Assembly: GCF_001687305.1 (NCBI RefSeq) | Contig: NZ_LZRK01000004.1 | Location: 310,001 to 374,000, forward strand | Length of the DNA stretch: 64,000 nucleotides | Reading direction: 5' to 3' | From: Actinomyces vulturis | GTDB taxonomy: Bacteria > Actinomycetota > Actinomycetes > Actinomycetales > Actinomycetaceae | In this document: positions 9,203 through 18,182 of the stretch, in pieces | How the letters are laid out: each line of letters starts with the position of its first letter | How positions within the stretch are numbered: the first letter of the stretch is position 1 | Program-made: the position numbers and the translations under genes | The notes under the pieces: model-generated | Seen by the model: only the letters and a program-made list of their open reading frames with translations | What the model was told of the DNA's origin: nothing | Database searches by the model: none

Positions 9203-10399
9203 ATGAACAGCAAAAAACAGTTAGGCGTTGGCGTAATATCCTTGGGATGGATGGGGCGTTTGCACACCCGATCCTACAAGGGAATCTCCGAGCATTTTCC
9301 CGAGTTAGGCATTGAGCCGCGCCTGGTGGCTGCAGCCGATCCCGTTGAAGAGATACGCCATACCGCCGTCAATGACTTAGGTTTTGATAAGGCGTACGCC
9401 GATTACCACGATCTTCTAGCAGATCCGGATGTCGATGTCGTTTCAATTTGCTCACCCAATTTCCTCCACAAAGAAATCGCGTTAGCAGCAATCGAAGCGG
9501 GAAAACCGTTCTGGATTGAAAAACCCATGGGCGTGAATGCTGAAGAGTCCCGAGAAATTGCTCAGGCGGCTGACAAAGCCCAACTCGCCACCGCTGTTGG
9601 TTTTAACTACCGTCATACCCCCGCTATTGAGTACATGCGAGAACTCGTCCGATCAGGAAAACTAGGACGAATCACGAATGTTCGCGTGTGGTTCATCGCC
9701 GATTACAACTCTTCCCCTCAGGGCCCATTGACGTGGCGGGCTTCTCGTGAGAAGGCAGGCGCCGGCGTCGTTCCCGATCTAATGAGCCATGGCGCAGACC
9801 TTGCCCAATACATCGTTGGCCGTATCGCTTCCGTTTCTGCAATCACAGACACATTCATCAATGAACGCCCTATTCCTACAAAGATGGGCATTGGCCACTC
9901 AGGATTTGAAATTGGCGATGAAGTTGGTCCCGTAGAAAATGAGGACTATGTCGCGATGCTAGTGCGCTTCGACAATGGAGTAATCGGGACAATGGAATCC
10001 TCCCGTGTCAGCGTTGGCCCCCGCGCAGAATACATTGTCGAGGTCTACGGGACCGAGGGGTCAGCACGTTGGAACTTCGAACGCCTTAATGAATTAGAGG
10101 TATGCGAAAGCATCGACGGCGGACCTACTCACGGATACCGTCGCGCCATGGCCAACCCTGCTTGGGGAGAATGGCACCGCTTCCAGCCCGCCATCGGCAC
10201 ATCAATGGGCTTTGATGACATGAAATGCATCGAGGCCGCACAATTCCTTCAATCGGTCCTCACCGGTGAACAAATCGCTCCCTCTGCCGCCGATGCATGG
10301 TGTGCAGCAGAAGTAGACGAAGCAACTGTTGCGTCAGCCAAAGACGGACAGTGGCACGACGTTCCACGAGTCGAAGGTCGCTTAACTTTCGACAAATAG
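9203..10399 (+). CDS. Gfo/Idh/MocA-family dehydrogenase, possible second inositol dehydrogenase
   Basis: A 398-residue oxidoreductase with Rossmann segment GVISLGWMGRLHT near the N-terminus and catalytic-lysine motif IEKPMG (106-110). It is longer than IolG and only distantly similar in composition. In such clusters the second enzyme often acts on scyllo-inositol or an inosose, but that is inference from position. The ATG at 9203 is chosen for AGAGGA eight bases upstream; the frame is open from 9164 without a ribosome site. A non-coding 117-base gap separates it from the transporter gene. Confidence 0.8.
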   Translation: MNSKKQLGVGVISLGWMGRLHTRSYKGISEHFPELGIEPRLVAAADPVEEIRHTAVNDLGFDKAYADYHDLLADPDVDVVSICSPNFLHKEIALAAIEAGKPFWIEKPMGVNAEESREIAQAADKAQLATAVGFNYRHTPAIEYMRELVRSGKLGRITNVRVWFIADYNSSPQGPLTWRASREKAGAGVVPDLMSHGADLAQYIVGRIASVSAITDTFINERPIPTKMGIGHSGFEIGDEVGPVENEDYVAMLVRFDNGVIGTMESSRVSVGPRAEYIVEVYGTEGSARWNFERLNELEVCESIDGGPTHGYRRAMANPAWGEWHRFQPAIGTSMGFDDMKCIEAAQFLQSVLTGEQIAPSAADAWCAAEVDEATVASAKDGQWHDVPRVEGRLTFDK

Positions 10400-10516
10400 T
10401 CTCACCCTCTCAAGGGCGATTATCACCATCACTACTGGCAAAGTATTCACTCTATTTTCACCACCACCAACAACCTCTCATCACAATCGTGAGAGAACTG
10501 GCGAAAGGAGCCCCCT

Positions 10517-12172
10517 ATGACAGTGGGCGTTTCCCAATCCTTGAAAGGATTAACACGGGAAGAAATGCGGCAGGCGATTGACAAGACGCCGCCGTCAGGC
10601 AAGCATCGTGGAATTTTTGGCATCGCAGCAGTAGCAACACTTGGTTCGTTGCTCTTCGGCTACGACACCGGCGTCATTTCCGGTGCTCTACCGTACATGT
10701 ACATGCCTACAGGCGCTCATGGCCTTGCTCTCAATGCCGCAGAAGAAGGATGGATTGGAGGATTCCTTCTCGTAGGTGCAGCACTGGGCGCGCTTGTTGG
10801 CGGTCGCATGTCTGACAAATGGGGACGCCGTCACAACATCACCGTCCTAGCTATTATTTTCCTCTTCGGCGCTCTCGCAACAGCAATGGCTCCCAACGTC
10901 TGGATTATGTACCCAGCACGTTTGGTCCTTGGCTTCGCAGTTGGCGCTGCGTCAGCAACCGTTCCCGTCTACCTCGCTGAGACGGCCCCGAAGCGTATTC
11001 GTGGTTCGATTGTCGCAATCGACCAGCTCATGATCGTAACCGGCCAGTTGCTGGCATTCACCATGAACGCCATCATCAACGCCGCCCATGGTGGCCCACA
11101 GGTCACTATCGAATCTGATCCCTCAGGACATTTCGAAGCCGGACACTACGTATTCGATGAAATCAGCCGTATGCAGGCCAGCAAAGGTGGCACCATGTCA
11201 CCTGACGAATACCACGCATTCCTCGATCAACTCGTAATTAGCGCAGGTAACGGCGAAGCATGGCGCTGGATGCTAGTACTCTGCTCAATCCCCGCGATCG
11301 CACTATGGATCGGCATCCGTATGATGCCCGAATCATCACGGTGGTACATCGCTAAAGAACGTCTCTATGACGCCATTGGCTCACTCAAGCGTGTTCGCGA
11401 TCCTGAAAGGGACGGCTCGCTTGAGGACGAGATGATGGAGATGATCGCAGCTCGCCAGCATGAGCAGGAAGAGGAGCGTGCTGCGAAAGGTTTGGGCTAC
11501 GTTCTTGGCACTCCATGGCTGCGTAAGTTGCTCTTCGTCGGTATCTTCCTTGCTGTCGTTAACCAGACCACCGGCGTGAACACCGTGATGTATTACGCAC
11601 CGAAGGTTCTTGAGTACGCAGGTATGTCAACCACGGCGTCAATTACCGCACAAGTGGCAAATGGCATTATGTCCGTCATCGGTTCTGCTTTAGGTATCTG
11701 GCTTATCATGCGTTTCCGCCGCCGCCAGATCCTTATCGCCGATGTCACCGGCGTAGGTATCTGCCTGCTGAGCATCGCAGGAATCTTCCATTTCCTCATC
11801 GCACCGCACATGGCCGATGGCACTGTTCCCCCCGCATGGGCTGCCTACATGATCCTCGGATTGATGTCGGTATTCATGCTGATCGTTCAGTCCTCCAACG
11901 GCACCGTGGTGTGGACCATGATGGGTGAAATGTTCCCCTCCAACGTCCGCGGCATTATGAATGGCACCGCAATCTTCTGCATGTGGATTGCCAACGCCAT
12001 CATCACCGTTACCTTCCCTCCCATGATGGAAAACCTCGGTGGTGGCCTGACTTACACAATCTACGGTGTATTGAACCTCGTCATCGCAGTGGTGCTGTTC
12101 AAGGTCATGCCCGAAACGTCTGGTAAGTCTCTCGAAGAAATCGAGATCGAAATGGAGCGTCGCTACTCCTGA
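10517..12172 (+). CDS. iolT: Major facilitator inositol symporter, sugar-porter family
   Basis: A 551-residue, 12-helix inner-membrane transporter of the sugar porter family. Signatures include GRMSDKWGRR after helix 2, PVYLAETAPKRIRGS after helix 4, PESSRWY before the central loop, QTTGVNTVMYYAP in helix 7, and PETSGKSLEEIE at the end. An extra stretch of about 60 residues after the PKRIRGS helix (around residues 190-245) is longer than in most bacterial homologues. Proton-coupled inositol uptake is inferred from family and cluster. AGGAG precedes the ATG. Confidence 0.88.
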   Translation: MTVGVSQSLKGLTREEMRQAIDKTPPSGKHRGIFGIAAVATLGSLLFGYDTGVISGALPYMYMPTGAHGLALNAAEEGWIGGFLLVGAALGALVGGRMSDKWGRRHNITVLAIIFLFGALATAMAPNVWIMYPARLVLGFAVGAASATVPVYLAETAPKRIRGSIVAIDQLMIVTGQLLAFTMNAIINAAHGGPQVTIESDPSGHFEAGHYVFDEISRMQASKGGTMSPDEYHAFLDQLVISAGNGEAWRWMLVLCSIPAIALWIGIRMMPESSRWYIAKERLYDAIGSLKRVRDPERDGSLEDEMMEMIAARQHEQEEERAAKGLGYVLGTPWLRKLLFVGIFLAVVNQTTGVNTVMYYAPKVLEYAGMSTTASITAQVANGIMSVIGSALGIWLIMRFRRRQILIADVTGVGICLLSIAGIFHFLIAPHMADGTVPPAWAAYMILGLMSVFMLIVQSSNGTVVWTMMGEMFPSNVRGIMNGTAIFCMWIANAIITVTFPPMMENLGGGLTYTIYGVLNLVIAVVLFKVMPETSGKSLEEIEIEMERRYS

Positions 12173-12189
12173 GTTAGCGAATTATCTTC

Positions 12190-12245
12190 CTGCTGGTGGG
12201 GCCATAGGTTTATCTGTCGCCTCCTAACCACAGCCCCACCAGCAG
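12190..12245 (+). terminator. Hairpin after the symporter gene
   Basis: A perfect 13-bp stem (12190-12202 with 12233-12245) around a 30-base loop, without a U-run. It lies 18 bases past the iolT stop. Confidence 0.5.
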
Positions 12246-12333
12246 TGCCCCCCTCCCCCCTCATTAAGTGCTCCTTGACCATTGACGGTCCCAAAAGCAC
12301 ACCACTTGTCTTATCTTGAAAGAAGAAATACTC

Positions 12334-13260
12334 ATGAGTTTCACACTCGACCCAAAGACTGCAATTAGCGATCCCCACGGCATCACATGGGGAATGCACC
12401 CCATCTCCTGGCGCAATGATGATATTCCTGAAGTTGGGGCATGGAACACCCTTGAAGACATGCTGCTCGATCTTGCTGACACTGGCTTCCGCGGCACAGA
12501 ATGTGCAGGATTCTTCCCACCTCAAGAGGAAGTTAAGGCCAGTGCCGATGCTCGCGGCATCAAGATCGTTGCACAATGGTTTTCATCCTTCATCGTCCGT
12601 GATGGTGTTGATGCCGTCATTCCAGAGTTTCGTAAGACATGCGCCTACCTGCAGTATCTTGGCGCAACTCGCGTCGTAGTGTCAGAGCAGACTGGTTCAG
12701 TTCAGGGTGATCGTGAATTGTGCATCTTCACCAATAAACCAGTTCTACAAGAGGATGAATGGCAGGTTTTGGCTGATGGCCTGAACACTTTGGGAGACAT
12801 CGCTCATGAATATGGACTTGAGTTGGTCTACCATCATCACCTGGGCACCGTTATCCAGACCAAGGACGAAACTGTTCGCCTCATGGAAATGACTGATCCT
12901 GACAAAGTGTCCCTACTATTCGACACGGGTCATGCTTACGTAGGCGAAGGAAGCGTTATGCCGCTTCTTACTGAGTGCATCGACCGAATCAAGCATGTCC
13001 ACTTCAAGGATGTACGCCCGGAAAAAATGGAAGAATCGCGCCAAGAGGAACGCTCATTCCTCGATTCTTTCCTTCACGGGATGTTTACCGTTCCTGGTGA
13101 TGGTTGCATCGATTTCACTGAGCCCTACGCATTCCTCGTCGACCACGGATACAACGGTTGGATCCTGGTAGAAGCTGAGCAAGATCCTGCAGTGGCTAAC
13201 CCTCTTGAGTACGCTCGTAAAGCTCGCAGTTACGTTGAAGGAACCCTGCTGGCCAAGTGA
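12334..13260 (+). CDS. iolE: Myo-inosose-2 dehydratase
   Basis: A 308-residue AP-endonuclease-2-like TIM barrel that dehydrates 2-keto-myo-inositol. The N-terminus WGMHPISWRNDDIPEVG matches the family's start, and metal-ligand segments such as ELVYHHHLGT, FDTGHAYVG and KHVHFKDV are visible. The ATG at 12334 follows a GAAAGAAG stretch. It ends the inositol cluster and is followed by a very long perfect inverted repeat. Full length and intact. Confidence 0.93.
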   Translation: MSFTLDPKTAISDPHGITWGMHPISWRNDDIPEVGAWNTLEDMLLDLADTGFRGTECAGFFPPQEEVKASADARGIKIVAQWFSSFIVRDGVDAVIPEFRKTCAYLQYLGATRVVVSEQTGSVQGDRELCIFTNKPVLQEDEWQVLADGLNTLGDIAHEYGLELVYHHHLGTVIQTKDETVRLMEMTDPDKVSLLFDTGHAYVGEGSVMPLLTECIDRIKHVHFKDVRPEKMEESRQEERSFLDSFLHGMFTVPGDGCIDFTEPYAFLVDHGYNGWILVEAEQDPAVANPLEYARKARSYVEGTLLAK

Positions 13261-13294
13261 GATATCACGTCTCAACTGACAGGTTTTCACCTCG

Positions 13295-13345
13295 TTGATG
13301 GTGTGAGCCCGCAGACTTGACAAGTCTGCGGGCTCACACCATCAA
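13295..13345. terminator. Long bidirectional inverted repeat closing the inositol cluster
   Basis: Two perfect 25-base arms (13295-13319 and 13321-13345) around a single base. Transcription from either side would give a very stable hairpin. There is no U-run. It starts 35 bases after the iolE stop. Confidence 0.65.
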
Positions 13346-13415
13346 TATAAATAATTATCTCCTACCAGAGGACTTGTTTCTTCTTTTTCCCTTCTCCCAT
13401 CATCTGGAACCCGCT

Positions 13416-14270
13416 ATGGTTCACACAACAATCCCCCACATCTTTGGCACTCTTCTTCATCTACCGTGGCCTAGCGTTCTTCTTCTGTTCTGCGCAGCCT
13501 GCCTTATCGGTTTAGCAAAAACATTTCTTCCTGGCGCCGCCACGCTAGCAGTAGCTCTATTTGCCACCGTTTTACCCGCCAAGGAATCAACTGGTGTTGT
13601 TCTCATTCTTCTATTAAGCGGTGATGCGGTAGCCATTTGGAGTTACCGCCACGATGCAGACTTCCTCATGCTACGTCGTTTAATTCCAGGAGTTCTCTTA
13701 GGGGTGGTATTGGGGGCAGTGTTTCTCCACTGGGCCTCAGATGCCCTCACTCGTCGTTCAATTGGTTATGTTCTCCTCATCTTGATGATATGGACGGTAA
13801 TCAATCGCTTCCGTGAGAGTCATCGCGTTAGGCCTCATCATCGACGCACGCACGCTCAGTCTTCTCTCCCCTCGTCTTCCTCCATGGGAATCGGATTAGG
13901 ATCTTCAGTTGGCCGAAGTCCATTTCTTCGTGGTTTTTACGGAACTCTTGCAGGTTTCACCACCATGACAGCGAACGCCGGAGGCCCTGTCACATCACTT
14001 TATTTTTTTGCTGCTCGATACAAGGTCCAAGAGTTTCTTGGAACCACGGCTTGGTTTTTCTTCCTCGTCAATGTTGTCAAGTTTCCTTTTTCACTCGGAC
14101 TAGGGATCATTCATTCCACAGATTTTGCACTTGAACTTCTCCTCATCCCGGTAGTCCTAGCCAACGCAATCCTTGGACGTTTCCTCGCCAGGCGAATCAA
14201 GCAATCTGTTTTCGAGCCACTTGTCATTGTTCTCACCGCTATATCGATCATTCCACTACTGACGCGGTGA
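13416..14270 (+). CDS. TSUP (TauE/SafE) family membrane transporter
   Basis: A 284-residue integral membrane protein with about eight hydrophobic helices. The family features are CLIGLAKTFLPGAATLAVAL in the first repeat and GFYGTLAGFTTMTANAGGP in the second. TSUP proteins export or import sulfite, sulfoacetate and other organic anions. Nothing nearby identifies the substrate, so an inositol link is not supported. The ATG at 13416 is chosen; an open frame starts earlier but would lie in the hairpin. The ribosome site is weak. Confidence 0.8.
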   Translation: MVHTTIPHIFGTLLHLPWPSVLLLFCAACLIGLAKTFLPGAATLAVALFATVLPAKESTGVVLILLLSGDAVAIWSYRHDADFLMLRRLIPGVLLGVVLGAVFLHWASDALTRRSIGYVLLILMIWTVINRFRESHRVRPHHRRTHAQSSLPSSSSMGIGLGSSVGRSPFLRGFYGTLAGFTTMTANAGGPVTSLYFFAARYKVQEFLGTTAWFFFLVNVVKFPFSLGLGIIHSTDFALELLLIPVVLANAILGRFLARRIKQSVFEPLVIVLTAISIIPLLTR

Positions 14271-14462
14271 TGACTAACAAAATGGCCCCCAACAGTAGAC
14301 CGTTATTCACCGTTATACATCTGTGTACTTTCCTTACGTGGTGAAAAAAGCTGACAGAATCACTCCACGATGTGATGATTCATATTCTCGCCTCATCGCT
14401 AATCTTCCGATGAATACCTGCTTTTCCATCACACGAACAGCACCACAAACGAGCAATAGCAA
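14271..14462. other. Intergenic region without a gene
   Basis: Between the convergent TSUP and metallothionein genes. No coding frame with a plausible start or composition was seen. Confidence 0.5.
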
Positions 14463-14499
14463 AGTCCCTCCTGACATCGTCAAAGATCCAGGAGGGACT
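14463..14499 (-). terminator. Terminator of the metal-resistance operon
   Basis: A perfect 11-bp stem, AGTCCCTCCTG (14463-14473) with its complement (14489-14499), just after the metallothionein stop. On the minus strand a short TTT follows. Confidence 0.6.
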
Positions 14500-14514
14500 A
14501 ACCGCTAATAACGC

Positions 14515-14838
14515 TCAGGCTGCGTGTGCGCAAGTGACACAAGTGCAATCATCACAGACGCAGTTGTTGCAAGAATCGCTGCAGTGATCGCACTCGCACA
14601 CGTTGTGGTTGCAAGTGGGGCAGGTGCAGTTTTCGCATTCACATACTGCACACACGTCGGAGCAGTCATCACAGGTGCATGCGGTGCATTCATCGTAATG
14701 GCCACCATCTTCACGGTGTGCGTGACCATCATGCAGATAGTCAACATGGTCACCATGGATACGGGCTTCATGACCACAGCCAGGACCGTGGGTGTGAGCG
14801 TGCTTTTCAGCAGGGCGATGTTCAGTGATGACAGTCAT
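14515..14838 (-). CDS. Cysteine-rich metallothionein-like protein with HGDHVDYL domain
   Basis: A 107-residue protein with two parts. Residues about 16-48 form a His/Asp-rich segment with HGDHVDYLHDGHAHRED, a metal-binding signature found in small actinobacterial and proteobacterial zinc-linked proteins. Residues 51-103 hold 19 cysteines in CxC and CxxC pairs, and one more lies at residue 21. It should bind Zn, Cd or Cu in the cytoplasm. The ATG at 14838 follows AGGAG and lies inside the end of the arsR-type gene (17-base overlap), so the pair is coupled. Individual cysteine motifs repeat as D-C-x-x-C-x-C. Confidence 0.8.
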   Translation of the reverse strand: MTVITEHRPAEKHAHTHGPGCGHEARIHGDHVDYLHDGHAHREDGGHYDECTACTCDDCSDVCAVCECENCTCPTCNHNVCECDHCSDSCNNCVCDDCTCVTCAHAA

Positions 14839-15154
14839 GGTTGTGCTCCTTTGAGTGGTTGAGTGCATCAAGGAAGATGTGGGCGACGTGTTCGTCAATC
14901 AGTTCGTAGTTCGAATTGCGACCTACTCGCTTAATACGCACCAAGTGAGCTTCCCGAAGGACTTTTAAGTGGTGCGAAACCAAAGGCTGCGACTCATCCA
15001 GCAGTTCAACTAACTGACTGACATCAGCCGGACCCTCAGTGAGTCGATGAACAATGGCTGCCCGCATAGGGTTAGCCAATGCCTTGAACATCGGAACCAC
15101 CCGGGCACACTCACGTTGAGGTGTGGGGGTGTTCTCTGAAGCATCGCGACTCAT
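14822..15154 (-). CDS. ArsR/SmtB-family metal-sensing repressor
   Basis: A 110-residue winged-helix repressor. The recognition helix is in ESQPLVSHHLKVLREAHLV (54-72). The last helix carries D87, H89, H100 and E103, the D-x-H-x10-H-x2-E pattern of the alpha-5 zinc site in SmtB/CzrA-type sensors. The tail HNHDCHH adds further ligands. An extra cysteine (C16) sits near the N-terminus. It should release DNA when Zn or Cd binds and so derepress itself and the metallothionein gene. A palindromic operator lies 13 bases upstream of its start. Confidence 0.9.
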   Translation of the reverse strand: MSRDASENTPTPQRECARVVPMFKALANPMRAAIVHRLTEGPADVSQLVELLDESQPLVSHHLKVLREAHLVRIKRVGRNSNYELIDEHVAHIFLDALNHSKEHNHDCHH

Positions 15155-15166
15155 AAAAGATATTTT

Positions 15167-15186
15167 ATATTAAAAATCTTTAATAT
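15167..15186. promoter_or_regulatory. ArsR/SmtB-type operator
   Basis: A perfect inverted repeat of ATATTAAA and TTTAATAT separated by four bases, directly before the repressor start codon. The size and AT-rich form match operators of this repressor class. Confidence 0.65.
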
Positions 15187-15606
15187 CAAGCGTTTTAGCG
15201 AAAGACTTCACCATCCATGATGTAACGCACTGTCATCACTACTGAGAACATAAGCCATCTAGTACATGACTAGTACGAGACGGTATATCTATCGTCTCTG
15301 CACTAAACGTCTGCGTGAACGCGAGACCAAATTGTCTGTTGGCCCTGTGGAACATTCCTTTGACAACGCCGTTCCTGAAAGGATCAAGGGCAGGTAACAT
15401 AACCAAACTGATCTGCTCGCACTCTTCAAACACAGTATTGAAGGTGGAATACGAAACAACGGACTCGCTTCACTGATAGACCACCAAACAACTCCACCGC
15501 GCACACAGTTTCCAGACACCACCGGAAATCAAAAACAAGTACGATGACGACGATACTGCCCAGATGTTATCAGCCGACTAACAAAACAAATCCCCCAGGC
15601 GAATCG
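15187..15606. other. Gene-free stretch before the glycosyltransferase remnant
   Basis: About 420 bases with only short overlapping frames on the minus strand (for example around 15239-15522). None has a ribosome site or a recognisable motif. It may be decayed coding sequence. Confidence 0.35.
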
Positions 15607-16703
15607 TCACTTCGAAGCAGCAGACTCAAGAACCTCGACCACAGAAGAAGCCCAAACATCCCAATTGTAAGACGTTTCATATTTTTCAAATGCCTTTTTT
15701 CGAAAGTGTTCCGCGACAGAAATGTCTTTTAAGCATTCAACTCTGGAAACAACATCATTCACAGACTCATTAACTCCGATGAGCATGCCATTAACACCAT
15801 TCTCAATAAGCGAAGGAACTGCACCGGTATAGGTCGCAATGACAGGAGTAGAAGCACTAAATGAATCTGCAATCACAACGCCACCAGTATTTGCCTTTGT
15901 AAACTCAAAAACTACGTCATGTTCACGATATAACTCAGCTAAGTCGTCACGATCAACACGCGAAAAACTTCGGAGCCAATTTTCTTGAGGTAATTGCTTA
16001 CCGATAACTGTTAAACGGACAGATTTATCCCGTTCATGCATTGCACGAGCAACGGCGACTGCCCTATCTCCATCTTTACGATCCCATTCCCTAGCGACTA
16101 AAAGGATCGAAAAATGGCCAGTTTTCTTCATCGGAGACGAAGTGAAACCTTGAATACCACAGTCGATCCCAGGACCTATAGGAGCGACGTCTACAGGCTT
16201 GCTGCTCTCGGCATGAATTTTAGACTTGACCCATTCTGAAGATGCAACAAATCTATCCGTCACACGGTATGAATAATTCGAAATGATGCTCCCTTGCGCA
16301 CGAGCAGACAATGAAAGATTGGTATATAGAGGATAGTAGTCAACTAAAGCACTAAATATTGCCTCAGAAAACTGCACCACAGGAAAACGGAATTTTCCAC
16401 CAACTAACATATGCCCAGCCCCAAATGCAAAAATTACATCAGGCGCAATCCCATTAACTTTCGATCGAATCTCTTTATTGGCCTTATGGGCGGTCGATAG
16501 ACCTAAAGAGGGAAAATATTTTTCCCGAAAATCTGAGCATTGAACCGAGTTAACGCACGATCAAGAATCGCATCACTAATATCTGGTACGACAGGCACGA
16601 GTTCAACCCTATCTTGTAAACAGCGATAAGCAGGGTTCAAGACACCCGACCACGCACCTCTATCAGCAGGATCCCACGGTGTAACAAACGCAACCTTTAA
16701 CAC
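15607..16703 (-). pseudogene. Glycosyltransferase group 1, frameshifted
   Basis: A GT-B glycosyltransferase of roughly 365 residues split in two frames. The first part starts at a GTG (16703) after AGAGGT and reads LKVAFVTPWDPADRGAWSG, a typical GT4 N-terminus. It hits a stop at 16503-16505. The second frame continues with LGLSTAHKANKEIRSK and later contains the GT4 sugar-nucleotide region TKANTGGVVIADSFSASTPV. One base appears missing near 16515-16525 (the stretch reading GGGAAAAATATTTTCCC). It stands alone with no partner genes. Real decay or a sequencing error at the homopolymers cannot be told apart here. Confidence 0.75.
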
Positions 16704-17354
16704 AATACCTCTCAAAACATCGTCAACCACGGCTTTACGTAACTCAATTCTACGCCCCCCTATTTTCCCGTCTCAGCGTTTTGTTCAAAGCCATGAAATA
16801 ACTCGGAAGAAATCTGCGTGTCTGATGCAGACCTTAACATAGGCCTTTTCAGCAATGGGTTGAGCAACCTTGATTGGTTCAGACTAGAGAAAAGCAAGTT
16901 TGAGCACCTTAAACGGTCATGTAAGCGGGCTTCCACTCCATGATGCGCGCTCCTTGACAAGGGTATCAACAAATACTCACAGTAGGTTATGTAAATATTT
17001 TACTATGACGGCGTAAAAAGCGAAAAATGATCATATATATGCACAGGCGAAATTATATGAAACCTCACCGAAAATACGCAACCGAAATTTTTACTACTCT
17101 CCCAATAAACAAGAATTCAACAAATAGACATTACGAAAATACACCTCTATACACTTGGCCACCGCTGCCTACGCTAGGAATCTGCTCCTTAATTTATACA
17201 GTTTGCATGCCCCCTCTGAAAGGACTTGTTACTTCAGCCCCCCCCACGACACATCTGTCTACAAACACTATTTATTACACACCTACAAAAACAACTATTA
17301 CTTCCAGATAATATTTCATCCTCTAACTATACCCAGAACTAATAACATCAAATT
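16704..17354. other. AT-rich gene-free stretch
   Basis: Between the glycosyltransferase remnant and the membrane protein gene. Only short frames without ribosome sites are present, and base composition is much more AT-rich than the flanking backbone. Nothing recognisable was seen. Confidence 0.4.
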
Positions 17355-18182
17355 TCAGAAAAACAAACGATCAATGATCCATGGATTAAACGCCAGAAAA
17401 GAAAAAAATGAGGCAAATAAAGCACAAACCCGCCATCTTTTCTCGTAATTCCCTGAATGAACACAAATTCCATACTTGTCCTCAAAAATATAAATACTAT
17501 GATATTTCGCCAAAAGATCCAGATAGACAAAAATAGAAAACAAATAAAGCACTGCGGCAATGACAGTAAGAATAAAGAGAACTTTAACGCCCAACGAAGA
17601 AATAAAAAAACAACCCCATACACCCTCGACACATGACTCACGTAACGCATCTATAGCCCTAGCCAATGATGGTAGCCTCACACCGGAAGTTCCGGAAGTA
17701 AAAACAAGTGAAACCGGCACCATCGCAACAAGGAATATTTCCGGAACAAGCCTTTCAATATTCCTATTCGAACGATTGAAATAGTAAAATAGCCCACCCG
17801 TAACAAGCAGCCCGGCAGCGAATCCTAAAATCACAAAGAAAATCAACCTATACCACGAAGCCAGGACGAAGGCTGCACCGGAAATTAAGAAGAAGGAAAG
17901 AAATAAGATCATAAACATATCATCTGTTTGTTGATTTTCTTTTGAAAAACGGATACTAGTATTATAATTATTGGTCACATTGGTTTGATTTCCAATATTG
18001 CTAAAATGGTTATAGTTCCCCTTAATACTAAGGAAGGGAGAATTTACCAATGATCCAGGTAGAATCTGTTTTAAGTAGTCTTCTTCCAAAGACTTTGACT
18101 CTTTTTTTGAGAGCCAATAAGTCAAAAGTGGAGATACTATGGCAGGCAAAAGCCCGCCAAATATTACTTGCATCACGTTCAT
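17355..18182 (-). CDS. Membrane protein with an N/G-rich motif, function unknown
   Basis: A 275-residue protein that I do not recognise. An N-terminal hydrophobic helix (FGGLLPAIVSPLLTYWL) precedes a polar Asn-rich segment with GNYNHFSNIGNQTNVTNN near residues 55-72, then about five more membrane helices and a short charged tail. Codon use is AT-rich and unlike the backbone. The ATG at 18182 is preferred to an upstream TTG. It is not in an obvious operon. The Asn/Gly segment loosely recalls the amyloid-like motifs of the genes at 47711-49308, but this is only a resemblance. Confidence 0.5.
   Translation of the reverse strand: MNVMQVIFGGLLPAIVSPLLTYWLSKKESKSLEEDYLKQILPGSLVNSPFLSIKGNYNHFSNIGNQTNVTNNYNTSIRFSKENQQTDDMFMILFLSFFLISGAAFVLASWYRLIFFVILGFAAGLLVTGGLFYYFNRSNRNIERLVPEIFLVAMVPVSLVFTSGTSGVRLPSLARAIDALRESCVEGVWGCFFISSLGVKVLFILTVIAAVLYLFSIFVYLDLLAKYHSIYIFEDKYGICVHSGNYEKRWRVCALFASFFSFLAFNPWIIDRLFF

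Noticed and set aside
13317-13415. N-terminal extension of the TSUP gene
   Set aside because: The upstream start is a TTG within the long hairpin, and the extension is not membrane-like. The ATG at 13416 is used.
15239-15522. Overlapping minus-strand frames before the glycosyltransferase remnant
   Set aside because: No ribosome site, no motif, and two frames compete for the same DNA. Treated as non-coding or decayed.
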